From the NCBI GenBank assembly GCA_031292625.1, contig JARLGU010000064.1, forward strand, positions 1-38,221: DNA of 38,221 nucleotides, read 5' to 3'. Positions 22,729 through 30,809 of the stretch are shown in pieces. This stretch comes from Capsulimonadaceae bacterium. GTDB lineage: Bacteria > Armatimonadota > Armatimonadia > Armatimonadales > Capsulimonadaceae. The notes beneath the pieces are model-generated. The model saw only the letters and a list, made by a program, of their open reading frames with translations, was not told the origin of the DNA and did no database searches. A program made the position numbers and the translations under genes. How positions within the stretch are numbered: position 1 is the stretch's first letter; every line of letters begins with the position of its first letter.

Positions 22729-23388
22729 CTACGCTCTCAGCGCTCGTATGGAAACCGACGGAGCGCCTCCATAGACCGGCCCCGGCGCAATCGTCGTAGC
22801 AATCCGGTCGCCGCTCTTATCTACGAGCAGGATCCTGACGGTTTGATCGTGCGCCCTCGGAAAATACGCTACTCGAAGGTCGCGCAGCAGGTACGCCGCA
22901 AACAGGACCCGGTTGCGAGCCTGCCGCACCGTAAGCGGCGAACTTGCGATCATCAAAACCTGATCGCCAGGGCGGCGCGAATATGTGGAGTGATGGATGA
23001 AACACTGTGTGCTCATCGACAACATGACGTCGGTTGCATAGCGACGGCTTCCGTAGGAATCCGCCGAGTCCGCTGCAAGATCCGCATCCAACGCCTGACG
23101 GATCGATGCTTGACCGCTCGTCGCAGCCAATGAGACATGCCCAGCCGGCTTGGCCACGCCAAGCACCGACAAGCAGACTATTGCTGCGCCAAATGCGATC
23201 TTCAGAAGTGCCCGCCCCGCCCGGCGAGACTGCGCGAGCGGCACCATAGAGGGCACAAGCAAAACTGACGCGCCAGGAGCAGGCGAACCCTCTGGGACCG
23301 GTTCATCAAAGAACGAATCGCAGTGCGCACAAAATACCGCGCCCTCGATAAGCTGCTTTTGGCAATTTGCGCAACGATAAACTTGCAT
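22729..23388 (-). CDS. zinc-ribbon membrane protein, unknown function
   Basis: 219 residues behind GGAGG. The N-terminal zinc ribbon is CANCQKQLIEGAVFCAHC, with two CxxC pairs, followed by a Pro-rich linker. A transmembrane helix (ALLKIAFGAAIVCLSVLGVA, about 60-80) leads to an approximately 135-residue extracytoplasmic domain. That domain has mixed alpha/beta character (ILLVDKSGDRIATTIA near the end) and no known motif. The architecture, zinc ribbon plus a helix plus an exported domain, is common in poorly studied bacterial proteins. It is alone between a hairpin and a 245-base gap. Confidence 0.7.
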   Translation of the reverse strand: MQVYRCANCQKQLIEGAVFCAHCDSFFDEPVPEGSPAPGASVLLVPSMVPLAQSRRAGRALLKIAFGAAIVCLSVLGVAKPAGHVSLAATSGQASIRQALDADLAADSADSYGSRRYATDVMLSMSTQCFIHHSTYSRRPGDQVLMIASSPLTVRQARNRVLFAAYLLRDLRVAYFPRAHDQTVRILLVDKSGDRIATTIAPGPVYGGAPSVSIRALRA

Positions 23389-23633
23389 ACCATCCTCCAG
23401 ACAAACGCGAGTTCCTTAAACTCGTAACAACGGATCGAAAAAACGCAAAAATAAGTCCTGTGTTAGAAACGAGCCCACGTTGATCGACGATGATATATCT
23501 ATTATGCACCGACTTTTGCCGAGCTGTATGAAATAAACGTGAATTTTATATAATTTTCGTATGAAGCTCTATGTCATTAGACGAAGCGGAGATTCCATTT
23601 GTTCACGGGGAAAGCTCCATGCAATCCGACAAT
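23389..23633. other. AT-rich intergenic region
   Basis: This gap lies between the zinc-ribbon gene and the VWA-protein gene, both on the minus strand. It holds AT-rich tracts around 23490-23560 (for example ATATATCTATTATG and ATTTTATATAATTTT) likely to contain the zinc-ribbon gene promoter. I cannot define -35/-10 elements confidently. A plus-strand open frame at 23561-23830 runs antisense into the VWA gene and is not convincing. Confidence 0.4.
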
Positions 23634-25544
23634 TTATGGAAAAGTCGAACGCTGCCGAATGCGCCCGGAATGATAGAGCCCCCACTCAAGCAGCAGAAGC
23701 AATAAGGCGCCTACTGCCGCCCACGGCGCAAGCGACGAGGGGACAAACGCCTGAGACGTATTTTGCCGTCGCACGATCGCGCGCAACGCTGGATGGTCCC
23801 GAGCGCGCAAATCCGTCACGTGTTCGTTGACGACGCTGCGGGCTAAAAAATGGGTCGCGCCGCCATACCTAAAAATATAAACGCCAGGCGCGGAAATCAC
23901 GTTAGGATCGACGCTGCATCCGGCGCCAGACGGCTCCGTGCATTGGCCTGACGCGCCGCCGCCCGGTCCAGCGAAGGACCACCGTCCCGCGTGGCCTGGT
24001 ATCGCAAACGGCGTCCCGATTGCCTCCGCGTCCACAGTGTCCATCCCCGCGCCGAGCCACTCGAGCGCGTTCTCGACAAAAATAGGAAACGCCGCAACAC
24101 CCGTAAAATCGGAGTCCGCAGGCGAAAACCCAACCCAAGCCAATCGACGCCCTCCCGCGTCGCTCGCCAGGATCACCGGCCCAGCGCTTGTTTCAGCGAG
24201 CGTCCGCGCACCTGCCGCAGGAGCGGCGAGAGCCTGACGGGCCACGTGAACAGCGCCAAAATCCACGAATCGCAAGAGTGGGTGTGTCCCGCTCCAATCG
24301 ATTACCGGCAATTCGCCTGCCGGCCCCTGCCCCTGCTGAGCGATCGCGGGGCCGCCATCCGCAAATGCATCGATAATCAGCGAATTGCACGGCGGAAGAG
24401 TCAATGGCGCATACCGATCGAATATGACAAGATCGTATTGGCCAACATCCACCGTGTTGTATCCCGACGGCGGACACCCGAACAAGGCAATGTTTGCATT
24501 CGCAAGCACCGCCCTTTCAAGCGCCGAGTCGCCCGCCGACACTAAGAGTATGCGGCGCGGACCACCACGCGGCAACACGAGCGATGCACGATTGTCGCTT
24601 TCCAACGCATCCGAGCCCACATTCTGCATTGCGACACGCAAAACGGACTCATGCGACGGCGGCGAAACGGTAAACGCAACCGTCGCCTCTGCGTTCGGCC
24701 GTGCGGCCGCCGGGTACCTACCGATCGGCTTGCCGTCCAGCGTCGCGCTCAGGTATGCGTCGCGAAGCTGAGTGGGCGAAGCGTTCAGGACGCGCACGAA
24801 AACGCGCATCCGCCCGGGGGTAATCGGATCGGCGCGGGCGCTCAGGGCGACAATCCCAGCGTTGCGCGGGACGGCTAACGGCAAGGCAAGCACCTCGATT
24901 GGCACATCACCGCTCGACAGCCTTGCTCCAGCATCGTCATCCGGATCCCAAGCGCCATCCGTGCAGACGACGATTGAGCGCGCGTCTGGCGACGAGGGCG
25001 CGAATTGCGCCGCGGCCACGGCAAGAGTGCCTGCTAAGTCGCGCGGGGCATCGGTGAACGGCACGGCGTCGATAGCCTGTCTTGCCGCAGTTCGACTTGT
25101 CGTCCAGGCGAGCGACACGTGCGGGACAGGCGAGGTCACGACGACACAAACGCGATCCCCGTCTCTCATCCGCCCACCGAGCGCATTTCCAGCGAGCGAT
25201 TTTGCACCGTCCAGCCTCGAAGGCGCGGCGTCGGTCGCACGCATTCCGGCGGAATTATCAATCACGACGACCACGGCGCGACGGCCCTGTCCGCGTCCCA
25301 CGAACAAGGGACCTGCAAGCGCGGCTATGAGAAGGAAAGCGATCAGCAATTGGAGAAACAGAATCAAACTCGTCCGCAAGCGCTGGAACGGCGTGTCCGC
25401 CTTCTGCACTGGCGTTATCGCGCGCCAAAGCGCCAGGCTCGACACCACCTGATCGTGCCGGCGCATCCTGAGCATCCAAAGTAGGGCGATCCCGCCAAGG
25501 ATTGGGAACAACCAGAGAAGGTTAAGCGGCGACAGGTAGTTCAT
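23634..25544 (-). CDS. BatA-like membrane protein with von Willebrand factor A domain
   Basis: 636 residues. The BatA/CoxE-associated N-terminus (YLSPLNLLWLFPILGGIALL, transmembrane helix) and a second helix (ILFLQLLIAFLLIAALAGPL, about 61-80) precede a VWA domain at about 88-245. The MIDAS is degenerate: DNSAGM (96-101) instead of D-x-S-x-S, though a VCTDG strand is present. A large C-terminal part includes an immunoglobulin-like region and a glutamine-amidotransferase-like stretch (DLVIFDRYAPLTLPPCNSLI). It ends in a transmembrane helix (WAAVGALLLLLLEWGLY). These proteins usually accompany MoxR ATPases and DUF58. The matching DUF58 gene lies upstream, beyond an inverted upp gene. Divergent from upp by only 21 bases. 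Confidence 0.88.
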   Translation of the reverse strand: MNYLSPLNLLWLFPILGGIALLWMLRMRRHDQVVSSLALWRAITPVQKADTPFQRLRTSLILFLQLLIAFLLIAALAGPLFVGRGQGRRAVVVVIDNSAGMRATDAAPSRLDGAKSLAGNALGGRMRDGDRVCVVVTSPVPHVSLAWTTSRTAARQAIDAVPFTDAPRDLAGTLAVAAAQFAPSSPDARSIVVCTDGAWDPDDDAGARLSSGDVPIEVLALPLAVPRNAGIVALSARADPITPGRMRVFVRVLNASPTQLRDAYLSATLDGKPIGRYPAAARPNAEATVAFTVSPPSHESVLRVAMQNVGSDALESDNRASLVLPRGGPRRILLVSAGDSALERAVLANANIALFGCPPSGYNTVDVGQYDLVIFDRYAPLTLPPCNSLIIDAFADGGPAIAQQGQGPAGELPVIDWSGTHPLLRFVDFGAVHVARQALAAPAAGARTLAETSAGPVILASDAGGRRLAWVGFSPADSDFTGVAAFPIFVENALEWLGAGMDTVDAEAIGTPFAIPGHAGRWSFAGPGGGASGQCTEPSGAGCSVDPNVISAPGVYIFRYGGATHFLARSVVNEHVTDLRARDHPALRAIVRRQNTSQAFVPSSLAPWAAVGALLLLLLEWGLYHSGRIRQRSTFP

Positions 25545-25565
25545 ATTACGACTAGAAAGACTAGA

Positions 25566-26189
25566 ATGGGCCTAACAATACTTGCGCATCCCCTTGGATC
25601 GCATCTCTTGACACAACTTCGCGACAAAACAACGGAACCGGCGCAATTTCGCTCCGTAACCCGGCGACTGACGCTCCTGCTAGCGGCCGAAGCGACTAAG
25701 TCTCTCAATACCAATACCGTACACAAGGAAACGCCGCTCGAACCATTCGACGGAGCCGAGCTTACTCCCGTCGTTGCGGTGCCGATCCTGCGCGCCGGGC
25801 TCGGCATGCTCGAATCATTTGTCGAACTGGTCCCTGACGTCGCGGTCGGCTATATTGGCCTTGAGCGTGACGAATCGACGGCGGTCGCATCGTCCTACTA
25901 CGCAAAGCTGCCGCCAAACATTGCCGGAAAGCCGACGTTTGTGCTTGACCCAATGCTCGCAACGGGCGGATCGGCATCGCAAGCCGTCTCGCTCGTCAAG
26001 AACGCCGGCGCTGGACCAATCACCATGGTCGCCATTGTCGCCGCTCCCGAGGGAGTCGATCGGCTCCTAACTGTCCATCCCGACGTCGCCATCGTCACGG
26101 CCGCGCTCGACCGTGGCCTCAATGACCGGAAGTACATTTTGCCCGGGCTTGGCGATTTCGGCGACCGCCTCTACGGCACCGAGCCATAG
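25566..26189 (+). CDS. upp: uracil phosphoribosyltransferase
   Basis: 207 residues, normal family length. It converts uracil and PRPP to UMP in pyrimidine salvage. Motifs are the substrate loop PILRAGLGML (73-82), the PRPP-binding segment TFVLDPMLATGGSASQAV (124-141), AAPEGVDRLLTVHPDV and the C-terminal uracil-binding YILPGLGDFGDRLYG. Catalytic and PRPP residues appear intact. Its promoter must lie mostly inside the divergent VWA-protein gene because only 21 bases separate the start codons. It stops nine bases from the convergent DUF58 gene. Confidence 0.95.
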   Translation: MGLTILAHPLGSHLLTQLRDKTTEPAQFRSVTRRLTLLLAAEATKSLNTNTVHKETPLEPFDGAELTPVVAVPILRAGLGMLESFVELVPDVAVGYIGLERDESTAVASSYYAKLPPNIAGKPTFVLDPMLATGGSASQAVSLVKNAGAGPITMVAIVAAPEGVDRLLTVHPDVAIVTAALDRGLNDRKYILPGLGDFGDRLYGTEP

Positions 26190-26198
26190 GGAACACGG

Positions 26199-27140
26199 CT
26201 ACCGCACCAGTCCTCCGGTTCGCAAATATTGCAGCACCGTCTCCTCGAACGGCGTCTGCGTGGTCACGCGCACGTACTCTACACCGTGGCGTCTGGACAA
26301 AATGCTGATCTCTTCGACGAGGGACGCGAGCCGGGCCTGGTATTCGCCGAGCAGAAAGGGAGAAATGGACACGACGAGTTCCTCGCCTGTTTCAGCATCG
26401 ACCAAGCGCATATCGCCAGCGAGCGCCGGTTCGACTTCCGCCGGGTCGAGGATCTGGATCAGCACGATCTCGAATCCACGCGCGAGCAGCGCATACAAGC
26501 CATCTTTGAGCCCTTCGCCGAGGAAATCGCTCAGCACGATGGCAAGGCCAGGAAATGCTTCCCGCTCTGCGTAGCGCCGAAGCGCCCCGGTGAGATCAGT
26601 CTGCCCGCCGGGGGCCTCCAAGCCGCTCAAAAACCGCAGATAGGTTGGAATACTGGCGCGGCCGCGCAAATGCGGCAGCCGCTGTCCAAGACCGGCGGAG
26701 AAGGTCGTCACGGTCACACGGTCGTATTCGAGCAGGCCAATATAGCCAAGCGCCGCGGCGATTCCGGCGGCGTACCGCGCCTTAGTGATTGGCGCGCCAA
26801 AGGCCATCGACTTGCTGTTATCGATCAGCAGGTGGACACTCAAGTCCTCCTCTTCACGAAACAGCTTCAAGAACAGCTTATCCAACCGCCCGTAGGCCTT
26901 CCAGTCGACGTATCGCAAGTCATCGCCGGGCGCATAGTCCCGGAAGTCGGCGAACTCGACGCTGTGTCCCTTTTTGGCGGTCCGACGCTCGCCCTTCATT
27001 CGCCCCGCATAGCTTTTGCGCGCCACGAGGGTCAATGTTTCCAGTTTTCTCAGGAATTCAGGTTCGAGCAATCGATCACTTGCCACAAACAGATCATACC
27101 CGCCACAACAGCTCCGCGCTTGCACAAGGAGATCGGCCAT
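26199..27140 (-). CDS. DUF58 family protein with VWA-like domain
   Basis: 313 residues. The DUF58 signature is KGHSVEFADFRDYAPGDDLR then YVDWKAYGRLDKLFLKLF (roughly 58-98). The VWA-like part has an intact MIDAS: LLIDNSKSMAFG (D-x-S-x-S), GGQTDLTGAL and VLSDFLGEG. Members work with MoxR-type AAA ATPases and BatA-like proteins, probably in assembling envelope or metal enzymes; no MoxR gene is in the window. The start at ATG 27140 has no obvious ribosome binding site, and a shorter form beginning near the SDRLLEPEFL segment is possible. Divergent from the DUF1003 gene. Confidence 0.9.
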   Translation of the reverse strand: MADLLVQARSCCGGYDLFVASDRLLEPEFLRKLETLTLVARKSYAGRMKGERRTAKKGHSVEFADFRDYAPGDDLRYVDWKAYGRLDKLFLKLFREEEDLSVHLLIDNSKSMAFGAPITKARYAAGIAAALGYIGLLEYDRVTVTTFSAGLGQRLPHLRGRASIPTYLRFLSGLEAPGGQTDLTGALRRYAEREAFPGLAIVLSDFLGEGLKDGLYALLARGFEIVLIQILDPAEVEPALAGDMRLVDAETGEELVVSISPFLLGEYQARLASLVEEISILSRRHGVEYVRVTTQTPFEETVLQYLRTGGLVR

Positions 27141-27191
27141 GCCATATCGAATTATTATGCAAACATTCGAGACGTGAGAGGACTAACTGAC

Positions 27192-27812
27192 ATGCCCACT
27201 GAGCAAAATGGCGAGCCCGACTCAGCTGTCGCTATTACCCAGGACTTTTGGCAGTTTCTGAAGCTGCCGCACTACGTGCACGAGCATCCGCCGGTCAAGA
27301 ACGCCAATGACATTAATAGCGACCGGCTTTCGCCCATCGACAAGCTGGCGATCGCCATTACGGACAAGGTCGGCTCCTTCGGCTTTTTCGCGATAATCTT
27401 CGTGTGGACCATCATCTGGTGCGGCTACAACATTCTGGCCACGGAAGTGCCGGTCCTGCATTGGAAGTCATTCGACCCATTTCCAGCGTTCGTGGCGTAC
27501 TTGCTGATCAGCAACGTCATCCAGATTCTCCTTATGCCTCTGATTATGGTAGGACAGAACCTTCAAGGAAGGCATGCGGAGATTCGCGCCGAGCTCGATT
27601 ATGAGACGAACGTCAAAGCGGAAAAAGAGGTGGAAATACTGTTGCGCCATATCGAGCACAACTCGGAACTGCTCGTTCACCTGATGCGGCATGTCAATTG
27701 CCGGCTGACCGAACAGGAGCAGGAGGAGCTAAAGCATCATCGCGACGTTATGGTGCAGATCGTGGACCAAGGCGTGAATCCGTCCAGCCTTCCCAACGGA
27801 GGAAGCAAGTGA
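27192..27812 (+). CDS. DUF1003 membrane protein
   Basis: 206 residues. The family core is DRLSPIDKLAIAITDKVGSF, then two transmembrane helices, GFFAIIFVWTIIWCGYNIL and FVAYLLISNVIQILLMPLI, then MVGQNLQGRHAEIRAELDYE. A helical C-terminus follows (KAEKEVEILLRHIEHNSELL). DUF1003 proteins are widespread and of unknown function. I chose ATG 27192, after GAGAGGA; the longer open frame upstream lies antisense to the DUF58 gene and is not protein-like. Confidence 0.9.
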   Translation: MPTEQNGEPDSAVAITQDFWQFLKLPHYVHEHPPVKNANDINSDRLSPIDKLAIAITDKVGSFGFFAIIFVWTIIWCGYNILATEVPVLHWKSFDPFPAFVAYLLISNVIQILLMPLIMVGQNLQGRHAEIRAELDYETNVKAEKEVEILLRHIEHNSELLVHLMRHVNCRLTEQEQEELKHHRDVMVQIVDQGVNPSSLPNGGSK

Positions 27813-27839
27813 TCCGGATCTGAGCAATTCCACGACTCG

Positions 27840-28202
27840 CTAGCAGATGCTATCGTCGGTAAACAGACGATTGAAGTGGTCGCTGTGCAACTGCTCGATC
27901 CCGGCATAAGCCATATCGAGAGAATACAGCCACAGGAGAAGAATCGCATTTTCACCTGGCGATTCGAGGGTGCGGACGAAAAACTGCCGCACGCTCCCCT
28001 CGTATGTCAGTGGCGCGCCGCAAGTGTCGAGATCCAAAGGAGGCCGTGGACACCCCGACGTTGCAGCCGCCTCCGCCTTCTCCTGATTCCACAGGTCGCG
28101 GTAAACCGAGTCCACAAACTCGCGGACGTTCGCAGGCGTCGCGTGCTCGAAATCTGGGCCAAAGGCTTGAATGGCCCTGAGTTTGAATTCGCTGAGTTCC
28201 AT
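27840..28202 (-). CDS. small protein of unknown function
   Basis: 120 residues from ATG 28202; the frame extends to a TTG at 28241 but nothing supports that start. It is acidic and soluble: MELSEFKLRAIQAFGPDFEH, then REFVDSVYRDLWNQEKAEAA and ILLLWLYSLDMAYAGIEQLH. No metal or catalytic motif is visible, although three Cys are present. The frame has good amino-acid balance, but I do not recognise a family. It is convergent with the DUF1003 gene, 27 bases apart. Confidence 0.6.
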   Translation of the reverse strand: MELSEFKLRAIQAFGPDFEHATPANVREFVDSVYRDLWNQEKAEAAATSGCPRPPLDLDTCGAPLTYEGSVRQFFVRTLESPGENAILLLWLYSLDMAYAGIEQLHSDHFNRLFTDDSIC

Positions 28203-28523
28203 TGAATTCACTGTACCGTAGTTTTTCCGGGATGCGCCCAAGATTGTTTTACTGAGCGACCCTACAAATTGCCATCGACGGCAGCCCGTCTTCCACTCCC
28301 AAGCGACGCCGCTGCCGTCAGGGCGCAGCCGCCTTGTTCGCGCTCCCGCCCACGAGATCTAGCCTGGCGAGATTAAGACCTACTCCAACGGAAGAGCGCC
28401 CTATTCCGCTACCTGCAAACCAACTGGAATCCGGACAGGAATTGCCGCGTGGAACGGCGAACAAGATCCGCATGCGGCGGCGCGTAATGCGCTGCGCAAG
28501 GATCATGTGAAAGAGTATTACCT
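28203..28523. other. intergenic region with a possible gene fragment
   Basis: This 321-base gap precedes the SGNH hydrolase. From 28363 an open plus-strand frame without a start codon runs 54 codons to a TGA at 28525, overlapping the SGNH start. Its end (AWNGEQDPHAAARNALRKDH) looks protein-like, so it may be the tail of a decayed gene, but I cannot name it. GAAAGAG at 28509-28515 serves as the ribosome binding site for the next gene. Confidence 0.35.
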
Positions 28524-29168
28524 ATGATGAAAATTGCAGCGAACAACAAACTCGTCATTGTCGGAGATTCAATTACCGACAACGGACGCGCCAGGCCGAT
28601 CGGCGAAGGAAACGGTCTTGGCAACGGCTATGTGATGCAGATCGACGCTCTTCTCGGCGCGGCTTATCCCGAGCGCAACATCCGCGTGATCAATACGGGG
28701 ACGAGCGGCAACCGCGTCCGCGACCTCAAGGGACGCTGGAACACCGATGTCCTCGACCTCGCGCCTGACTGGGTGGGCATTATGATCGGAGTCAACGATG
28801 TCTGGCGCCAGTTTGACGGCAGCCGGCTATTCGACGATCAGGTGCTGCCCGAAGAATTCGCGGCGACGCTGGACGAACTGGTCGCGGTCACAAAGCCGAA
28901 GGTCAAGGGAGTCGTCCTGATGACTCCGTTCTATCTCGAAACGAACGCGTCCGATCCAATGCGCGCCCGCGTCGACCAGTATAGCCGCATCGTGGAAAAG
29001 ATCGCGAAAAAATACGACACCCTCTATGTCGACCTGCAGGCAACCTTCCTCAAGGTTCTTGAACACACGCCGACCCAGGCCCTTGCCGGCGACCGGGTGC
29101 ATCCCAACCGCGTCGGAGATATGGTTATTGCCAGGGCGTTTCTGACCGCTCTCGGCTTCGAATGGTAG
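28524..29168 (+). CDS. SGNH/GDSL-type hydrolase (esterase)
   Basis: 214 residues. All four SGNH blocks are visible: Ser16 in IVGDSITDNG, Gly62 in TGTSGNRV, Asn91 in GVNDVW, and Asp190-x-x-His193 in GDRVHPN. The family hydrolyses ester bonds of lipids or acetylated carbohydrates. There is no signal peptide, so it is probably cytoplasmic, like acetyl-xylooligosaccharide esterases. It is followed by an SDR gene on the same strand, 86 bases away with a strong hairpin between. ATG 28524 and ATG 28527 are equally possible. Confidence 0.93.
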   Translation: MMKIAANNKLVIVGDSITDNGRARPIGEGNGLGNGYVMQIDALLGAAYPERNIRVINTGTSGNRVRDLKGRWNTDVLDLAPDWVGIMIGVNDVWRQFDGSRLFDDQVLPEEFAATLDELVAVTKPKVKGVVLMTPFYLETNASDPMRARVDQYSRIVEKIAKKYDTLYVDLQATFLKVLEHTPTQALAGDRVHPNRVGDMVIARAFLTALGFEW

Positions 29169-29188
29169 ATTAAGCTGCAGCAAGCGGT

Positions 29189-29216
29189 GAGATCTCGGCT
29201 GGCGCAGCGAGATCTC
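29189..29216 (+). other. strong hairpin between the SGNH and SDR genes
   Basis: GAGATCTCG (29189-29197) pairs with CGAGATCTC (29208-29216), with a further CTG/CAG pairing in the loop. No T-tract follows. It may be an mRNA-stabilising or partial-termination element between the two genes. Confidence 0.4.
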
Positions 29217-29254
29217 TCCGCGCAGCCCATGGCGATGTCACGGACCAGGATCAC

Positions 29255-30001
29255 ATGCCCTATACGATCGACTTAGACGGTAAAAACGCAGTGGTGTCGG
29301 GAGGGACGCGCGGCATTGGCCTGGCAATCTCGCGGATGCTCGCGGAGTGCGGCGCCAGCGTCACGATGATCTACCGCGCCGACGATGCGGCGGCGGATGC
29401 GGCGCTCGAAAACCTGCCCGGCGACGGACACTGGGCCGTGAAGGCCGACATCGCCGACGCGGAAGCGGCCGAGGCCATCGCGGCGGAATGCGCCGAGCAG
29501 GCGGAGGGCGGGATCGACCTCATCGTCCTCAACGCGGCCCTGATCGCGGGCGGTTCGTTTTCACGCACGGACGCCGCAGCTTGGCGCAAAATGGTGGACA
29601 CCAACATACTCGGACAAGCGGCGCTTCTGCGTGGACTGGACAAGCACATTCGGCCGGGCGCAAGCATCGTCTTTATCTCGAGCGGCGCGGCCCACGAACC
29701 CATTGAGGGCATGACCGCGTACGGGGCAAGCAAGGCCGCAGTCAACCACTTCGCCGCCATCCTCGCTCAAGAATGGGGACCGCGCGGAGTTCGCGTCAAT
29801 GTCGTCTCGCCTGGCGGCACATCGAAGACCGCGGTCGATTACGACAACCTCACGGAGGGGCAAAAGGAGGCGATCGCTTCAACGGCGCTTCGGCGGCTTG
29901 GCACGACGGAAGACGTCGCCAAAGCCGTCCTCTTCTTCCTCAGCGATCTGTCCGGATTTGTTACCGGACAATGGCTTCGTTGCAACGGCGGGCGAGTCTG
30001 A
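29255..30001 (+). CDS. short-chain dehydrogenase/reductase (FabG-like)
   Basis: 248 residues of classical SDR architecture. The nucleotide motif is SGGTRGIG (15-22), with NAAL (93-96) in the NAG position. The catalytic residues are Ser142 or Ser143 (FISSGAA), Tyr156 and Lys160 (YGASK). The C-terminal half has WGPRGVRVNVVSPGGTSKTA and FLSDLSGFVTGQWLRCNGGR, the usual FabG-like end. The residue after strand 2 (YRADD) leaves cofactor preference open. The substrate is unknown. Neighbouring SGNH hydrolase suggests a small carbohydrate or lipid pathway. Confidence 0.92.
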   Translation: MPYTIDLDGKNAVVSGGTRGIGLAISRMLAECGASVTMIYRADDAAADAALENLPGDGHWAVKADIADAEAAEAIAAECAEQAEGGIDLIVLNAALIAGGSFSRTDAAAWRKMVDTNILGQAALLRGLDKHIRPGASIVFISSGAAHEPIEGMTAYGASKAAVNHFAAILAQEWGPRGVRVNVVSPGGTSKTAVDYDNLTEGQKEAIASTALRRLGTTEDVAKAVLFFLSDLSGFVTGQWLRCNGGRV

Positions 30002-30089
30002 TGCGTTGCTCCCGAGTTCGATTCGATGCAACTTGGCGTCGTTCGGGGCAACGGCCTCTAGGAAAGAAGGGGTGTCATTAATCGGCGTC

Positions 30090-30281
30090 GCGAGAAAGAT
30101 TCAGGACGGCTCGTGCCGCCGGGGCATTCTTTGCCCGCGCCTCGTTCACGGCGTTTGCAGCTAACGTCCGATACCAGCGTGTATCGCGAAGACGTTCAAC
30201 CGCTGTGACGCTCCTTATCCAAAAACGGCCACGGCGGCCCGGGAGCCGTCTTAAAACGCCTTTTGATTGTTTACACGCTTT
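30090..30281 (-). repeat. dispersed repeat, copy 1 (about 190 bases)
   Basis: Read on the minus strand this copy starts with AAAGCGTGT (30281-30273), then TAAGACGGCT and the hairpin GGCC-GCCGT-GGCC followed by TTTTT. It then has a diverged middle with a shared ATCGGAC, and ends with GTGAACGAGGCGCG (from 30149) to CCTGAATCTTTCTCGC (30090). The same modules in the same order occur at 37815-38046 on the plus strand. Here the terminator-like hairpin faces away from any gene end, so it is part of the repeat rather than a gene terminator. The unit fills most of the 350-base gap between the SDR and flavin-protein genes. Confidence 0.75.
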
Positions 30282-30351
30282 CTACATTGTTCTATCGCCT
30301 GACGAGGCTCCCTCGCAGGCACTCATTCTGTTACGAAAGGACCTTACGAAA

Positions 30352-30759
30352 ATGGCACGTATTCCTGAGAAAATCGTCACGCTCCTTGAGGGAGGCCACG
30401 CGTTCTGGGTCGCCACGGCAAGCGCCGATGGATGGCCCAATATTGCAATTAAAGGCAGCGGGGCCGTAGCCGATCCGGAGCACCTATTCTTCGCCGATCT
30501 TTTTTCCAAGAAGACGCGAGTAAACCTCGAGCACAACCCGCTCGTCGCCGTCGCGATCCATGATGCCGAGAAGCATATTGCGGTACAGGTTAAAGGCCGC
30601 GCGACATTGTCCGAATCAGGACCGCTCTACGATACCGTCGTCGCTCGGCTCGCCGAAAAGGCGCCGTCACTGCCTAAACCCAAATACGTTGTGGAGATCG
30701 CCGTCGAGTCGGTATGGGACATGACCGCCGGGCCGAACGCGGGAGAACGCATCGCCTGA
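30352..30759 (+). CDS. pyridoxamine 5'-phosphate oxidase-like flavin split-barrel protein
   Basis: 135 residues from ATG 30352, 7 bases after AAAGGACC. It is a flavin reductase/PPOX-like split barrel: IPEKIVTLLEGGHAFWVATA, then GWPNIAIKGSGAVADPEHLF, FFADLFSKKTRVNLEHNPLV and YVVEIAVESVWDMTAGPNAG. Relatives bind FMN or other deazaflavin or heme cofactors; the small size and GWPNIA motif match the general stress / pyridoxamine-oxidase-related group. No substrate is predictable. It is convergent with the LacI-family gene across a strong terminator. Confidence 0.85.
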   Translation: MARIPEKIVTLLEGGHAFWVATASADGWPNIAIKGSGAVADPEHLFFADLFSKKTRVNLEHNPLVAVAIHDAEKHIAVQVKGRATLSESGPLYDTVVARLAEKAPSLPKPKYVVEIAVESVWDMTAGPNAGERIA

Positions 30760-30767
30760 CCGAATGT

Positions 30768-30798
30768 CGTTGAGCGGGCATCAACAGCCCGCTCAACG
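30768..30798. terminator. bidirectional terminator between flavin-protein and LacI genes
   Basis: A perfect 12-bp inverted repeat, CGTTGAGCGGGC (30768-30779) and GCCCGCTCAACG (30787-30798), has a 7-base loop. It lies between convergent genes. T-tracts are lacking, so it may act as a weak or factor-assisted terminator. Confidence 0.55.
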
Positions 30799-30809
30799 CA
30801 TGGCAGCGA

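Noticed and set aside
23561-23830. 89-codon plus-strand open frame
   Set aside because: Mostly antisense to the end of the VWA-protein gene and with low-complexity basic composition.
26229-27191. Long plus-strand open frame upstream of and in frame with the DUF1003 gene
   Set aside because: It is antisense to the DUF58 gene, which has intact motifs. The extra residues lack protein-like patterns and DUF1003 starts normally at 27192.
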